A stretch of DNA of 41,633 bases, taken from contig JACQHR010000007.1 of NCBI GenBank assembly GCA_016198905.1, positions 1 through 41,633 on the forward strand, read 5' to 3'. Position 1 is the first letter of the stretch, and each line of letters starts with the position of its first letter. This DNA is from Candidatus Omnitrophota bacterium (lineage in GTDB: Bacteria; Omnitrophota; Gorgyraeia; Aquiviventales; Aquiviventaceae). The notes below the pieces were generated by a model. It saw only the letters and a program-made list of their open reading frames with translations. It searched no databases and had not been told where the DNA came from. This document shows positions 16,225 to 24,313 of this stretch, piece after piece. The position numbers were made by a program, and so were the translations under genes.

Positions 16225-18024
16225 ATGGTACAGACTCCCGTCGCAATGCACAAGCCGCAGCAGCCCGACCAAGCCTCCCGGCGCAGTTTGTCTCGGTTCC
16301 TCGCGTACGTGCGCCCCTATCGCGCACTCCTCATCCTCACCGTCCTCTTCGGAATCATCCGCTACCTGATCCCGCTCGCACTACCTTGGACGGTCAAAGT
16401 GCTGGTAGATGAGTTCTTCCATTCGGCGCACACGCGACCGCACGGCCAACTGCACCTGCTCATGATCGGACTGTGTGCACTGTATGCGGTGTATGCCGTC
16501 GTCAGCTACTGCCGCTCCTACCTCGCAGGCTTAGCCGGCCACCGCGTCATCTTCGATCTGCGCCAAGCGCTCTATCTGCACCTTCAGCGCATGAGCCTGA
16601 GTTTTTTCGATCGGCAGAAGATCGGCGCGGTCGTCTCGCGTATGACGACGGACATCGCCTCGGCGCAAAACTTCGTGGGGGCCGCATTCATCAATACGGC
16701 GATGGATCTGTCGTGCATCACGGTCATCATCGTTCTTCTCTTCGTGGCGAACCCGAAACTTGCCCTCGTCTCGCTCTCCGTGCTGCCCTTCTACGCTCTC
16801 GTCACGCAGCTCTTGCAGAAGCGCATTAAGGAAAAGAGCCGGCTCATGCATCACCAGCTGCAGGAAATGTCCGGCGATCTCCATGAACAGTTCGCCGGCA
16901 TCTCAACGATTCAAGCCTTCACCCAAGAAGAAGCCGTCGCCCACGAATTCAGAGCCCAGAGTGAAGAATACTTCGACACCGTGATGAGCAGCGTGAAGTT
17001 GCAATCCATTGCGCTGGGTGCCACGGGATTTCTCACGGCCATTGGACCCATTCTCGTGCTCTGGGTGGGGGCCACTGAAGTGTGGGCCGCTCGCCTGACG
17101 ATCGGTACGCTCATGGCCTTCTATGCGTATCTTGGAATGCTCTACCAGCCCATCCAGCGCATGACGGAACTGAACCTCATCCTCGCCAACAGCCTCGCGG
17201 CGATGGATCGCATCTTCGAAGTCTTCGACACCTTTCCGGAAGTGCAGGAGCGGCCGGGCGCTCAGCCGGTGGAACGTGCGAGGGGAGATCTCGTATTTGA
17301 GCAGGTGAACTTTCAGTATGAAGGTCGAGCGCCGGTGCTCAAGCAACTTGATTTGACGATTCGCGCCGGGACGACCATGGCCCTCGTCGGCCCCAGTGGT
17401 GCCGGCAAGTCGACGCTGGTGAAACTCCTGCCGCGCTACTACGATGTGACGGGCGGACGGATCACGCTGGACGGAGAAGACATTCGAGACATGACGCTCA
17501 AGTCGCTGCGGGAACAAGTCGCGATTGTCTCGCAGGAGCCGATCCTGTTTAGCGGCACGATCGCGGAGAACTTGCGCTACGGCAAGCCGATGGCAACGGA
17601 GCAGGAGGTGCGAGCCGCCACTCGCGCCGCGTTCGCGGACACGTTCATCGAGCAGCTGCCGCAGGGCTATCAGACGGAAATCGGCGAGCGAGGGGTACGG
17701 CTTTCCGGCGGCCAAAAGCAGCGGCTGGCCATTGCGCGAGCGTTTCTCAAGGATGCGCCGATCCTCATCCTCGATGAGCCGACCTCGGCGCTCGATGCGG
17801 AATCCGAAGAGCTCGTCAAACAAGCGCTGCACCGCCTCCTCGAAGGCCGCACCGCGCTGATCATCGCGCACCGGCTCTCGACCATCGAGCATGCGGATAT
17901 CGTCGTCGTGCTCGAGCACGGCCGCATCATCGAGCGGGGCCGGCACGCAGAGCTGCTCAAGCTTCCCGGCGGACTCTACCGCCGCTACGCCGAGCACCAG
18001 CTTGCGTCACACCCGATGGTGTGA
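16225..18024 (+). CDS. MsbA-like ABC exporter, fused membrane and ATPase domains
   Basis: A 599-aa half-transporter expected to act as a homodimer exporting a lipid, drug or other hydrophobic substrate. Residues about 20-325 are a six-helix type-1 exporter domain. The ATPase domain has Walker A GPSGAGKSTL (about 390), the Q-loop VSQEP, signature LSGGQKQRLAIARAF (about 493), Walker B ILILDEPTSALD (about 513) and H-loop IIAHRLST (about 548). All catalytic residues are intact. MsbA is the nearest assignment by architecture, but no lipid A genes are adjacent to confirm it. Translation may start at the ATG at 16225 or 18 nt later. Confidence 0.92.
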   Translation: MVQTPVAMHKPQQPDQASRRSLSRFLAYVRPYRALLILTVLFGIIRYLIPLALPWTVKVLVDEFFHSAHTRPHGQLHLLMIGLCALYAVYAVVSYCRSYLAGLAGHRVIFDLRQALYLHLQRMSLSFFDRQKIGAVVSRMTTDIASAQNFVGAAFINTAMDLSCITVIIVLLFVANPKLALVSLSVLPFYALVTQLLQKRIKEKSRLMHHQLQEMSGDLHEQFAGISTIQAFTQEEAVAHEFRAQSEEYFDTVMSSVKLQSIALGATGFLTAIGPILVLWVGATEVWAARLTIGTLMAFYAYLGMLYQPIQRMTELNLILANSLAAMDRIFEVFDTFPEVQERPGAQPVERARGDLVFEQVNFQYEGRAPVLKQLDLTIRAGTTMALVGPSGAGKSTLVKLLPRYYDVTGGRITLDGEDIRDMTLKSLREQVAIVSQEPILFSGTIAENLRYGKPMATEQEVRAATRAAFADTFIEQLPQGYQTEIGERGVRLSGGQKQRLAIARAFLKDAPILILDEPTSALDAESEELVKQALHRLLEGRTALIIAHRLSTIEHADIVVVLEHGRIIERGRHAELLKLPGGLYRRYAEHQLASHPMV

Positions 18025-18026
18025 TC

Positions 18027-18713
18027 TTAGCGCTTCTTGGAGTCCAGAAACCCGTAGTGGTACACGAGTCCCGCCACGGCCCCACCCAGAATCGGCCCCA
18101 TCCAGTACACGAGGTGATGCTCCCAGTACCCAGAGGCGAGTGCCGGGCCAAAGCTGCGCGCCGGGTTCATGGAGGCCCCTGTCAGCGGTCCTCCGACGAG
18201 GATGTCAAAGACCAGCACGCCGCCAATCCCGAACCCTGCAATCGCATTCCATGATCCCTTCGGATCGACCGCCGTCCCGAAGACGGTCAGGACCAGGAAA
18301 AAGGTGAGCACGGCTTCGAGGATGGTCGCTTCAAGGGTCATCATACCCGCACCTAAGGCAGGTGTGCCCAAATGCACCGCCTGCCACACCGGTTCGGGGA
18401 AAATGAAACGCAGCAGCATCGCGCCAACCGTCGCTCCCGCCAGCTGGGCCACGATGTAGCTGAGCGCTTTCTTCGCCTCGATCTTATCCGCGGTGAGCAG
18501 ACCCAGCGTCACCGCAGGATTGAAGTGGCCGCCCGAGATGTGGCCGAGCGCGGAGATCATGATGCCCAACACGGCGCCGTGCGCGATGGCGATTCCAAGG
18601 AGCCCGACGCCGCCGCCGCTCCATTCATTCGTGCAGATCGCCCCGGCGCCAATGAAACAGAGCGCAAAGGTGCCGATGAATTCTGCAACCAATGCCCGCC
18701 ACGCTCCTCGCAT
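18027..18713 (-). CDS. Aquaporin (MIP family), AqpZ-like
   Basis: A 228-aa six-helix channel. Both pore half-helices keep NPA: GHFNPAVTLG and ASMNPARSFG. The block GHISGGHFNPAV and the small TGASMNPAR loop favour a water-selective rather than glycerol-selective channel. The ATG at 18713 is preferred because AGGGAGG lies just upstream and the protein then begins directly with the first helix. It is the last gene of a putative receiver-sensor-secreted protein-aquaporin operon and converges on the exporter with 2 nt between stops. Confidence 0.92.
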   Translation of the reverse strand: MRGAWRALVAEFIGTFALCFIGAGAICTNEWSGGGVGLLGIAIAHGAVLGIMISALGHISGGHFNPAVTLGLLTADKIEAKKALSYIVAQLAGATVGAMLLRFIFPEPVWQAVHLGTPALGAGMMTLEATILEAVLTFFLVLTVFGTAVDPKGSWNAIAGFGIGGVLVFDILVGGPLTGASMNPARSFGPALASGYWEHHLVYWMGPILGGAVAGLVYHYGFLDSKKR

Positions 18714-18751
18714 CTCCACCTCCCTGTTGACGCCTCGCCGCGGTGTGTCCC

Positions 18752-19315
18752 TCAAAAAATGTCGATGAGCTCCTCATTCGGCGCCGTCCAAATGGCGTCG
18801 TTGGCAAATCGCACGCGGGTGGCAATCACCGCCACTTCATAGATATCCTCCACCCGCACGAGCTGCTCCCACTTGATCCGTTTCGTCGCACCTTTCGGCA
18901 GTGAGACGATGATCTGCTGCACCGCGTATGACTGTTGGGATGTCAGCGCGTGAATCGGCTGATGAAACGCATCAAGCGCGACGATGGCCAGGGCGATCGC
19001 TTCAACCGGCTGTGTGGACTTATTGGTACAGGAGACTTCGCCCTGCAAGACAAACGTCGACGGCGAGAGTCCGGCCCGATTGGCATAGCGGATCCGCGTG
19101 CCTTTGGTCTTGGCATCAGGCGTCCAGTATTGGGTGGGTGTCGCGAATACTTCGACGAGTGCGGCGGTGGCGCGCTGCAACTCGACGGGAGTCTTGGGAT
19201 AGTTGTGCGTCGTGGCCTTGAGGGGACGCTCCGACGCTGCCACTGATCCCGTGACACATACCGTGGCCACGAACAGTGCCGCCGTGAGACGACTGCGCCA
19301 GGAAGAGCGGATCAT
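18752..19315 (-). CDS. Secreted protein of unknown function in a sensor-aquaporin operon
   Basis: A 187-aa protein. After a basic start (MIRSSWRSR) there is a hydrophobic signal segment, with likely cleavage near VAASE at about residue 29. The mature part has no motif I recognise: it is mixed alpha/beta, with one Cys in EGEVSCTN-like context (GEVSCTNKS) and a predicted beta-rich middle. Start is fixed by an ATGA overlap with the upstream dCache sensor gene, so the two are translationally coupled. It could be the periplasmic partner of that sensor. Longer upstream frames are shadows of the sensor gene. Confidence 0.75.
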   Translation of the reverse strand: MIRSSWRSRLTAALFVATVCVTGSVAASERPLKATTHNYPKTPVELQRATAALVEVFATPTQYWTPDAKTKGTRIRYANRAGLSPSTFVLQGEVSCTNKSTQPVEAIALAIVALDAFHQPIHALTSQQSYAVQQIIVSLPKGATKRIKWEQLVRVEDIYEVAVIATRVRFANDAIWTAPNEELIDIF

Positions 19316-20388
19316 GGGGTTCGCTCTTCTGCCGATGAATTCGGTGTTGGTCCTTTCTTTAACATCTGTTGCTGCTGGAACTCTTTCAGGAGTTTGGTGT
19401 TCTGATTGAGCAGCTGCAAGCTCGACGCTTGCAGTTTCACCCACCGGGAACCGATAAGAATAAGGACCAGCGCGAGGAGCCCAACCAACACGCCCATCGG
19501 CCATAGGACTTGATGCAGCAGACGCAGGACTGCCCCCTCAGGTTGCACGGCGACCACGCGCCACCCTGTAGTCCCAATGGGATAGACCCCGGCCAACCAT
19601 TGCCGGTGACCCCGCGCATCGCGGAAGGTCAGCGTCTGCCCGTGCGCCGTCAATGGCTGGGCCACCGGCGGCCACTCCGAGACGACCTTGGGTTTCCCGG
19701 GCAGCACCTGAAACGGGTACACGACGAGCTGGTCGTGGTGATCGACAACGTAGAGAAAGCCTTCCGGATCGACGCGGATGCGCTGAATCCACGACTTCAC
19801 CGCCTCCACGCGATATTCAATGATCAGGATGCCCACGATTGCGTCGCCGTGATGAATCGGCAGCGAGACATCCACAAGCTTCTCCGTGAGATCCCCTTCA
19901 TCAACGTGGACGGCGGAGACGTATGGATGCCAACCATGTTCCTGAGCGCCGCGCATGCCGTCATCCAGCGCGGGATCGATTCCCGGCTGTGTTCGCAAGT
20001 GCGGATACGATCCAATGGTTGTGCCGTGAGGATCGGTGACCAGCGCCTTGGTCGCTCCGGGAATGAATTGCAGGGGCTCCTGCAGTTGCTGAGCAACCTG
20101 CTCCCCGTCCCGACGTACGACCGCATCCGTAAAAGCAGGTTGTCCTGCAATCAGCCGCTCACAGAGGAGGGTGGTTTCAAAGGTTTGGTCAATCGCTTGC
20201 GCAGCGAGACGCGCGGTGATGTGCAGATTATGGAGGGCTTGCTGGCGGCTGAGCCGCACATTGTAGTACTGTGTGAGTCCCACGATGGTCACGAGCGGAA
20301 GGACGACGAAGCCGAGGATGAAACTGAGCGGTCGCCGATAGGCTCGTAAGAGCCAAGAGGATACGACCGAGGAGAGTGCGCGAGGCAC
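19312..20388 (-). CDS. Membrane dCache sensor without a kinase or methyl-accepting domain
   Basis: A 358-aa protein with a transmembrane helix at about residues 22-43, a periplasmic region of about 245 aa and a second helix at about 292-312. The periplasmic part has double-Cache features: ALVTDPHGTTIGSYP, then WIQRIRVDPEGFLYVVDHHDQLVVYP and WLAGVYPIGTTGWRVVAVQP. The cytoplasmic tail is only about 45 residues and coiled-coil-like (SSLQLLNQNTKLLKEFQQQQ). There is no HAMP, histidine kinase, GGDEF or MCP module. It lies 26 nt after the receiver gene, so signalling may go through a separate partner. Confidence 0.85.
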   Translation of the reverse strand: MPRALSSVVSSWLLRAYRRPLSFILGFVVLPLVTIVGLTQYYNVRLSRQQALHNLHITARLAAQAIDQTFETTLLCERLIAGQPAFTDAVVRRDGEQVAQQLQEPLQFIPGATKALVTDPHGTTIGSYPHLRTQPGIDPALDDGMRGAQEHGWHPYVSAVHVDEGDLTEKLVDVSLPIHHGDAIVGILIIEYRVEAVKSWIQRIRVDPEGFLYVVDHHDQLVVYPFQVLPGKPKVVSEWPPVAQPLTAHGQTLTFRDARGHRQWLAGVYPIGTTGWRVVAVQPEGAVLRLLHQVLWPMGVLVGLLALVLILIGSRWVKLQASSLQLLNQNTKLLKEFQQQQMLKKGPTPNSSAEERTP

Positions 20389-20414
20389 GGATGCGAAGAG
20401 TGGACCCAGGGCCG

Positions 20415-20792
20415 CTATCCCTCCATGCCGAGCAGGACTTTGGTCAACACCACGGTTTCCAGGTATTCGAGGTTGAAGGGTTTCATCACGTAATCGTACG
20501 CGCCGGCATCGAGCGCTTGGCGGACGATCTGCTCTTCTCCCACCGCCGTCGCCATGATGACGGGCAGCTTGGGATGTGTTGCGCGGATCATGCGCAGCGT
20601 CTCGATGCCGCCCATGCCCGGCATGTTGACATCAAGGAGCACGACGGTCGGCTTCTTCGAGAGGGCCTTCAGGGCTTCTTCGCCGGACCCGACGGCATAG
20701 ACGGTGAGGCCGCGCAATTCGAAGAACGACTGCAAGAACCGCTGGATTTTCGGCTCATCTTCCACGATCAGTAAGGTTCCCGGAATCTGCAT
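20415..20792 (-). CDS. Receiver-only response regulator
   Basis: A 125-aa CheY-like protein. The acidic pair is in IVEDEPK, the phospho-accepting Asp54 in LLDVNMPGM, the conserved Thr in MATAVG and the Lys in MKPFN. No output domain follows. It is the first gene of the operon with the dCache sensor, a secreted protein and the aquaporin. A promoter preceded by two 14-bp direct repeats lies upstream. Confidence 0.92.
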   Translation of the reverse strand: MQIPGTLLIVEDEPKIQRFLQSFFELRGLTVYAVGSGEEALKALSKKPTVVLLDVNMPGMGGIETLRMIRATHPKLPVIMATAVGEEQIVRQALDAGAYDYVMKPFNLEYLETVVLTKVLLGMEG

Positions 20793-20825
20793 GGGGTTCG
20801 GTCACGATACGTGTGGTGCGTCCGC

Positions 20826-20884
20826 ATTCAAGCATGCACAGTAGCGCTTGTCAATTGTGAGTTGGACGACATTGTGAGTTGGAC
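20826..20884 (-). promoter_or_regulatory. Promoter with two upstream 14-bp direct repeats
   Basis: On the minus strand -35 TTGACA (20854-20849), a 17-nt spacer and -10 TTGAAT (20831-20826) precede the receiver gene by about 33 nt. Directly upstream are two copies of GTCCAACTCACAAT (20884-20871 and 20867-20854), 17 bp apart, the second touching the -35. This is the layout of an activator site. Confidence 0.6.
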
Positions 20885-20898
20885 AACCCTGACGCAGA

Positions 20899-20925
20899 AG
20901 CGGTTGATCTCTTCAACCAACCGCT
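20899..20925 (-). terminator. Hairpin downstream of the MoeB-rhodanese gene
   Basis: AGCGGTTG (20925-20918) pairs with CAACCGCT (20906-20899) around an 11-nt loop, about 50 nt after the stop. There is no U-run, so it is either a weak terminator or an mRNA-stabilising hairpin. Confidence 0.4.
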
Positions 20926-20933
20926 CCACACAC

Positions 20934-20968
20934 CTTGTCGCTTGTTGCTTGGTGCTTGGTGCTTGGTG
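20934..20968. repeat. Heptamer array CTTGGTG after moeB
   Basis: Five consecutive 7-nt units, CTTGTCG, CTTGTTG and three CTTGGTG, end 6 nt before the MoeB-rhodanese stop codon, in the 3' untranslated region. Confidence 0.9.
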
Positions 20969-20974
20969 CTGTCG

Positions 20975-22123
20975 TTAATACCGCGCCATCTCGTCATCGA
21001 CTTCGCAGGCCCAGGCATCGATGCCGCCGCGCAGGTGTTTGAGCTTCTTGAAGCCGAACGCCTCCAGCGTCTTGATCGCTTGCAGGCTGCGCTGGCCGTG
21101 GTGGCAGTAGGTGATGATCGTATCCGCCGTATCCAGCTCGTTGGCGCGCAGGTGCAGCTCGGAAAGCGGAATGAGCGTCGAGCCCTCGATATGGACGATG
21201 TCGTACTCGTGAGCCTCGCGCACATCAAGAAGGATCGCTTTCCGATCCTGTTCCAAGGCTCGCTTCACTTCACTCGGCCCCAAGTCGTATTCGCTGTGCG
21301 CGACTTCCGCTTCGCCGCCGCGCGTGACGCCACAGAACTCATCATAATCAACGAGTGCTTTCACCGTCGGATGATCGCCACAGACCGGGCAGTCCTGGCT
21401 GCGCCGCAGCCTCACCTCGCGAAACTCCATCTTCAGCGCATTGTAGATGAGCAGCCGCCCGATGAGCGGCTCGCCTTTGCCGATGATGAGCTTGATCGCT
21501 TCCGTCGCCTGAATGACGCCGATGATGCCCGGCAGCACGCCGAGCACTCCGCCTTCGGCACAGCTTGGGACCATCCCAGGCGGCGGCGGCTCAGGATATA
21601 AGCAGCGGTAGCATGGCCCTTTGAATGGGAAGAAGACCGTCGCTTGCCCATCAAAGCGAAAGATCGAGCCGTAGATGTTGGGCTTCTTCTGGAAAATGCA
21701 CGCGTCGTTGACCAGGTAGCGCGTCGGGAAGTTATCCGTGCCATCAATGACGACGTCGTAGTCCTTGATGATGTCCATGATGTTCTCGCGCGAGATCTTG
21801 GTGTTGAACGTTTGCACCTCGACGTCGGGATTGATCGCGTTGATGCGCTCTTTGGCGGATTCCACCTTGAGGCGTCCCACGTCTTCGGTGCGGTGGATGA
21901 TCTGCCGCTGGAGGTTGGTGAAGTCCACTGTGTCGAAATCAACGATACCCAGACGGCCCACGCCGGCTGCCGCCAGGTACAACCCGAGCGGCGAGCCCAA
22001 CCCTCCCGCTCCAATGAGCAAGATGCTAGCATCCCGCAGCTTCTGCTGCCCCTCAATGCCGACTTCCGGCATGATCAAGTGTCGGCTGTATCGCAGAATT
22101 TGATCGCGCGTGAGTTGTGCCAT
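20975..22123 (-). CDS. MoeB/ThiF-type sulfur-carrier adenylyltransferase fused to rhodanese
   Basis: A 382-aa protein. Residues about 1-250 are an E1-like adenylyltransferase: GAGGLGSPLG nucleotide loop, DFTNLQRQ, and zinc-binding pairs CYRC and CPVC. Residues about 285-380 are a rhodanese domain with active-site Cys in ITYCHHGQRS. This fusion activates the C-terminus of ThiS/MoaD/CysO-like carriers and passes them sulfur. No carrier gene is in the window. ATG at 22123 is chosen because GAGGAA precedes it; a TTG two codons earlier is possible. It closes the sulfite-reductase cluster. Confidence 0.93.
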   Translation of the reverse strand: MAQLTRDQILRYSRHLIMPEVGIEGQQKLRDASILLIGAGGLGSPLGLYLAAAGVGRLGIVDFDTVDFTNLQRQIIHRTEDVGRLKVESAKERINAINPDVEVQTFNTKISRENIMDIIKDYDVVIDGTDNFPTRYLVNDACIFQKKPNIYGSIFRFDGQATVFFPFKGPCYRCLYPEPPPPGMVPSCAEGGVLGVLPGIIGVIQATEAIKLIIGKGEPLIGRLLIYNALKMEFREVRLRRSQDCPVCGDHPTVKALVDYDEFCGVTRGGEAEVAHSEYDLGPSEVKRALEQDRKAILLDVREAHEYDIVHIEGSTLIPLSELHLRANELDTADTIITYCHHGQRSLQAIKTLEAFGFKKLKHLRGGIDAWACEVDDEMARY

Positions 22124-22138
22124 CTGCAATTCCTCTTC

Positions 22139-22549
22139 TTAAAAGGTCAACACCTTATCCGCCGCTGCGACATCTTCCAATAAGAACGCGGGCACGCCGC
22201 GCACCTCATCGATTTCCGGAATGAGGTCTTCCTTCTTCAAGCCGCAGATCGCCAGCGACGAGCTGCAGGCGTAATACTTCACGTCGCCCGAAGCTTTGAT
22301 GTCGCGGCAGAGTTTCTGCAGATCTGTCAAGTCCAACTTCTTGAGCCGTTGCTGCACTGCGCTATCCTGCGCGTAGGCCGCTGAGAGTTCCATGGCGTTG
22401 ATCTTCGCCGGTGTCAGCCGAAACAGCGACTCATCACGGAACAGTACCCGCGCCTTGATGTCCGAATGCACCGCCGCCATCAACACCGTCAAGACTTGTA
22501 TGAGATTGTTGGTGCTGCCGTTTGAGACGATCACCGCCAGCGACTTCAT
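22139..22549 (-). CDS. DsrE/DsrF-like sulfur-relay protein
   Basis: A 136-aa small alpha/beta protein of the DsrE/TusD type. The N-terminal strand-loop LAVIVSNGSTNNLIQVL and the central YYACSSSLAICGL are typical: the cysteines in the latter (about residues 95 and 102) are candidates for persulfide carriage. It ends 15 nt before moeB and lies in the same direction as the siroheme reductase gene. An alternative upstream ATG would add ten residues (MLYALCFVLT) read from a heptamer array, so the MKSLAVIVSN start is preferred. Confidence 0.8.
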   Translation of the reverse strand: MKSLAVIVSNGSTNNLIQVLTVLMAAVHSDIKARVLFRDESLFRLTPAKINAMELSAAYAQDSAVQQRLKKLDLTDLQKLCRDIKASGDVKYYACSSSLAICGLKKEDLIPEIDEVRGVPAFLLEDVAAADKVLTF

Positions 22550-22553
22550 CGTA

Positions 22554-22581
22554 AGCACAAAGCACAAAGCATAAAGCATAC
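22554..22581. repeat. Heptamer array AGCACAA/AGCATAA before the DsrE-like gene
   Basis: Four 7-nt units (AGCACAA twice, AGCATAA, AGCATAC), starting 4 nt upstream of the DsrE-like ATG. It occupies the place of the ribosome-binding site. Confidence 0.9.
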
Positions 22582-22608
22582 AGTAGTTGTCGCGTGTATT
22601 GCCTGCTG

Positions 22609-22634
22609 TCTGTGGTCTGTGGTCTGTGGTCTGT
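22609..22634. repeat. Heptamer array TCTGTGG at the end of the siroheme reductase gene
   Basis: Three perfect TCTGTGG units and a partial fourth touch the reductase stop codon. The unit differs from the neighbouring array at 22554-22581, so the 84-nt gap holds two unrelated heptamer families. Confidence 0.9.
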
Positions 22635-24283
22635 TAGTAGACGGGGCCATCAGCTTCCGGCACGTGGGATGTCGGCACATCGTCCGCATCGGCTAATGGG
22701 TGTGCGCTGCCGTTGGTCAAAAGTGCCGCGATCTGCTCATCGCCGACGCGTTCGCACCACTCGTTAAATGACTCGCGCTCCTTGCGCTGCTTTTTGAACC
22801 CTAGCAACAGCTGCTCAAGGCGCTTGGCGCATTCAGTCGCTGGAATCTTGCGCAGGACGGCGTGATTGAAGCGCGCTTTGCGTCCCATCTGCCCGCCGAC
22901 AAACATATCATAGGCGTCGACCACTTGCCCATCGATCTTGGTCTTGGAGCCCATCATGCCGATGTTCGCAATCTGATACTGCGCGCACGCATTCGGACAG
23001 CCGGTAATGTGCAGCCGCAGCGGCTCTTCCAGCGGCACGCGCTTTTCAAGATACTCCACGATCTGCCGCGAGCGCGCCTTCGTCTCCGTAATCGCCAGCT
23101 TGCAGAACTCGGTCCCCGTGCACGTCACGACGCTGCGCCGCACCGGATGCGCATTGATCGACAGCCCGACGTCGGACAAGCCGGCGAGCACTTTCTCCAC
23201 GTGTGACTCGGCGATATTCAGCAGCAAGATATTTTGCCGAACCGTCAGCCGAATCGTCTTGCCATCGCCATAGCGTCTGGACAAATCCGCGATCTTCTTC
23301 ATCTGCCGGCTTGTGATGCGGCCCACGAGCACCGGCGCGCCAATGTAGTAGAGCCCGTCTTGCTTCTGCGCATGCACGCCCACATGGTCACGAAAGGTGT
23401 CTGCCGGCTCTTGAACATCACTCGGCGTTTCCTCCAGCGCTTTGCCCATCCGCTCCTGCAGCGTCTGACGAAATTTCGCCACGCCCCAATCATGAATCAG
23501 GAACTTAAAGCGCGCATGGTGCCGCCGCTCGCGGTATTCCGGCGCATCTCGAAAAATATCCGTGATGTGCTGGACGACGTCAACGACATCCTCCGGCTTG
23601 ACGAACACGTTCAGCCGCCGGCTGAGAAACGGCTGCGTGGAGAGTCCGCCTCCGACACGCAGATCAAACCCGACAGCGGTCTGTCCGTTGATCGTTCGAC
23701 GTGTGGCGGTGAGTGCAACGCACTGAATCTCCGGATGCGAGCACCACGTGGTGCAGCCGGCAATACTGATCTTGTACTTTCTCGGCAGATTCGCATACGC
23801 TTGATTTCCAAGAAAGAGCGCATTCACCTGCTGGACGAGCGGGCCGCCATCGATGAGTTCGTCCTTGTCGACGCCGGCCACCGGACACCCGACGACGTTG
23901 CGCGTAATATCCCCACAGGCTCCGAGCGTGGAGATCCCGACCGCCTCAAGTTGCTTCAGAATCTCAACCGCCTGCGTGTGGTGCACCCAGTGCAGCTGGA
24001 AAGTCTGCCGCGTCGTGATGTCCGCATAGCCCTTATTCTTCTGTTCCGTGATTGCGGCGATCACCTCGAGTTGCTGCGGCGTCACATACCCATTGGGCTG
24101 GCGCGTGCGCAGCATGAAGTAGCCCTGCTCATGCCGATGCGTGTAGAGGCCGAGCCACTTACACATGAAGAGATCGTCTTCCGTCAAGGTGTCGTAGCCT
24201 TGGACGGCGGCGCGCTCAATGGCTTTGAGCACGTCAAAGGGATTGCCGTAACGCTGTTTAATCTCTTCGGCTTGATTCGCCAT
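22634..24283 (-). CDS. Ferredoxin-dependent siroheme sulfite/nitrite reductase
   Basis: A 549-aa NirA/Sir-type enzyme for six-electron reduction of sulfite to sulfide or nitrite to ammonia. Two ferrodoxin-like halves are visible (YADITTRQTFQLHW; GKTIRLTVRQNILL). The siroheme-4Fe4S ligands are in VVTCTGTEFCKLA (Cys-x5-Cys) and ITGCPNACAQ (Cys-x3-Cys). The neighbours MoeB-rhodanese and DsrE-like protein point to sulfite; NirA-like overall sequence leaves nitrite possible. The C-terminus has about 40 extra residues, acidic and proline-containing. The adjacent siroheme decarboxylase uses the same cofactor as its substrate. Confidence 0.9.
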   Translation of the reverse strand: MANQAEEIKQRYGNPFDVLKAIERAAVQGYDTLTEDDLFMCKWLGLYTHRHEQGYFMLRTRQPNGYVTPQQLEVIAAITEQKNKGYADITTRQTFQLHWVHHTQAVEILKQLEAVGISTLGACGDITRNVVGCPVAGVDKDELIDGGPLVQQVNALFLGNQAYANLPRKYKISIAGCTTWCSHPEIQCVALTATRRTINGQTAVGFDLRVGGGLSTQPFLSRRLNVFVKPEDVVDVVQHITDIFRDAPEYRERRHHARFKFLIHDWGVAKFRQTLQERMGKALEETPSDVQEPADTFRDHVGVHAQKQDGLYYIGAPVLVGRITSRQMKKIADLSRRYGDGKTIRLTVRQNILLLNIAESHVEKVLAGLSDVGLSINAHPVRRSVVTCTGTEFCKLAITETKARSRQIVEYLEKRVPLEEPLRLHITGCPNACAQYQIANIGMMGSKTKIDGQVVDAYDMFVGGQMGRKARFNHAVLRKIPATECAKRLEQLLLGFKKQRKERESFNEWCERVGDEQIAALLTNGSAHPLADADDVPTSHVPEADGPVY

Positions 24284-24313
24284 GCGATCTCACTTGGGGT
24301 TGGTCAGACTCAT

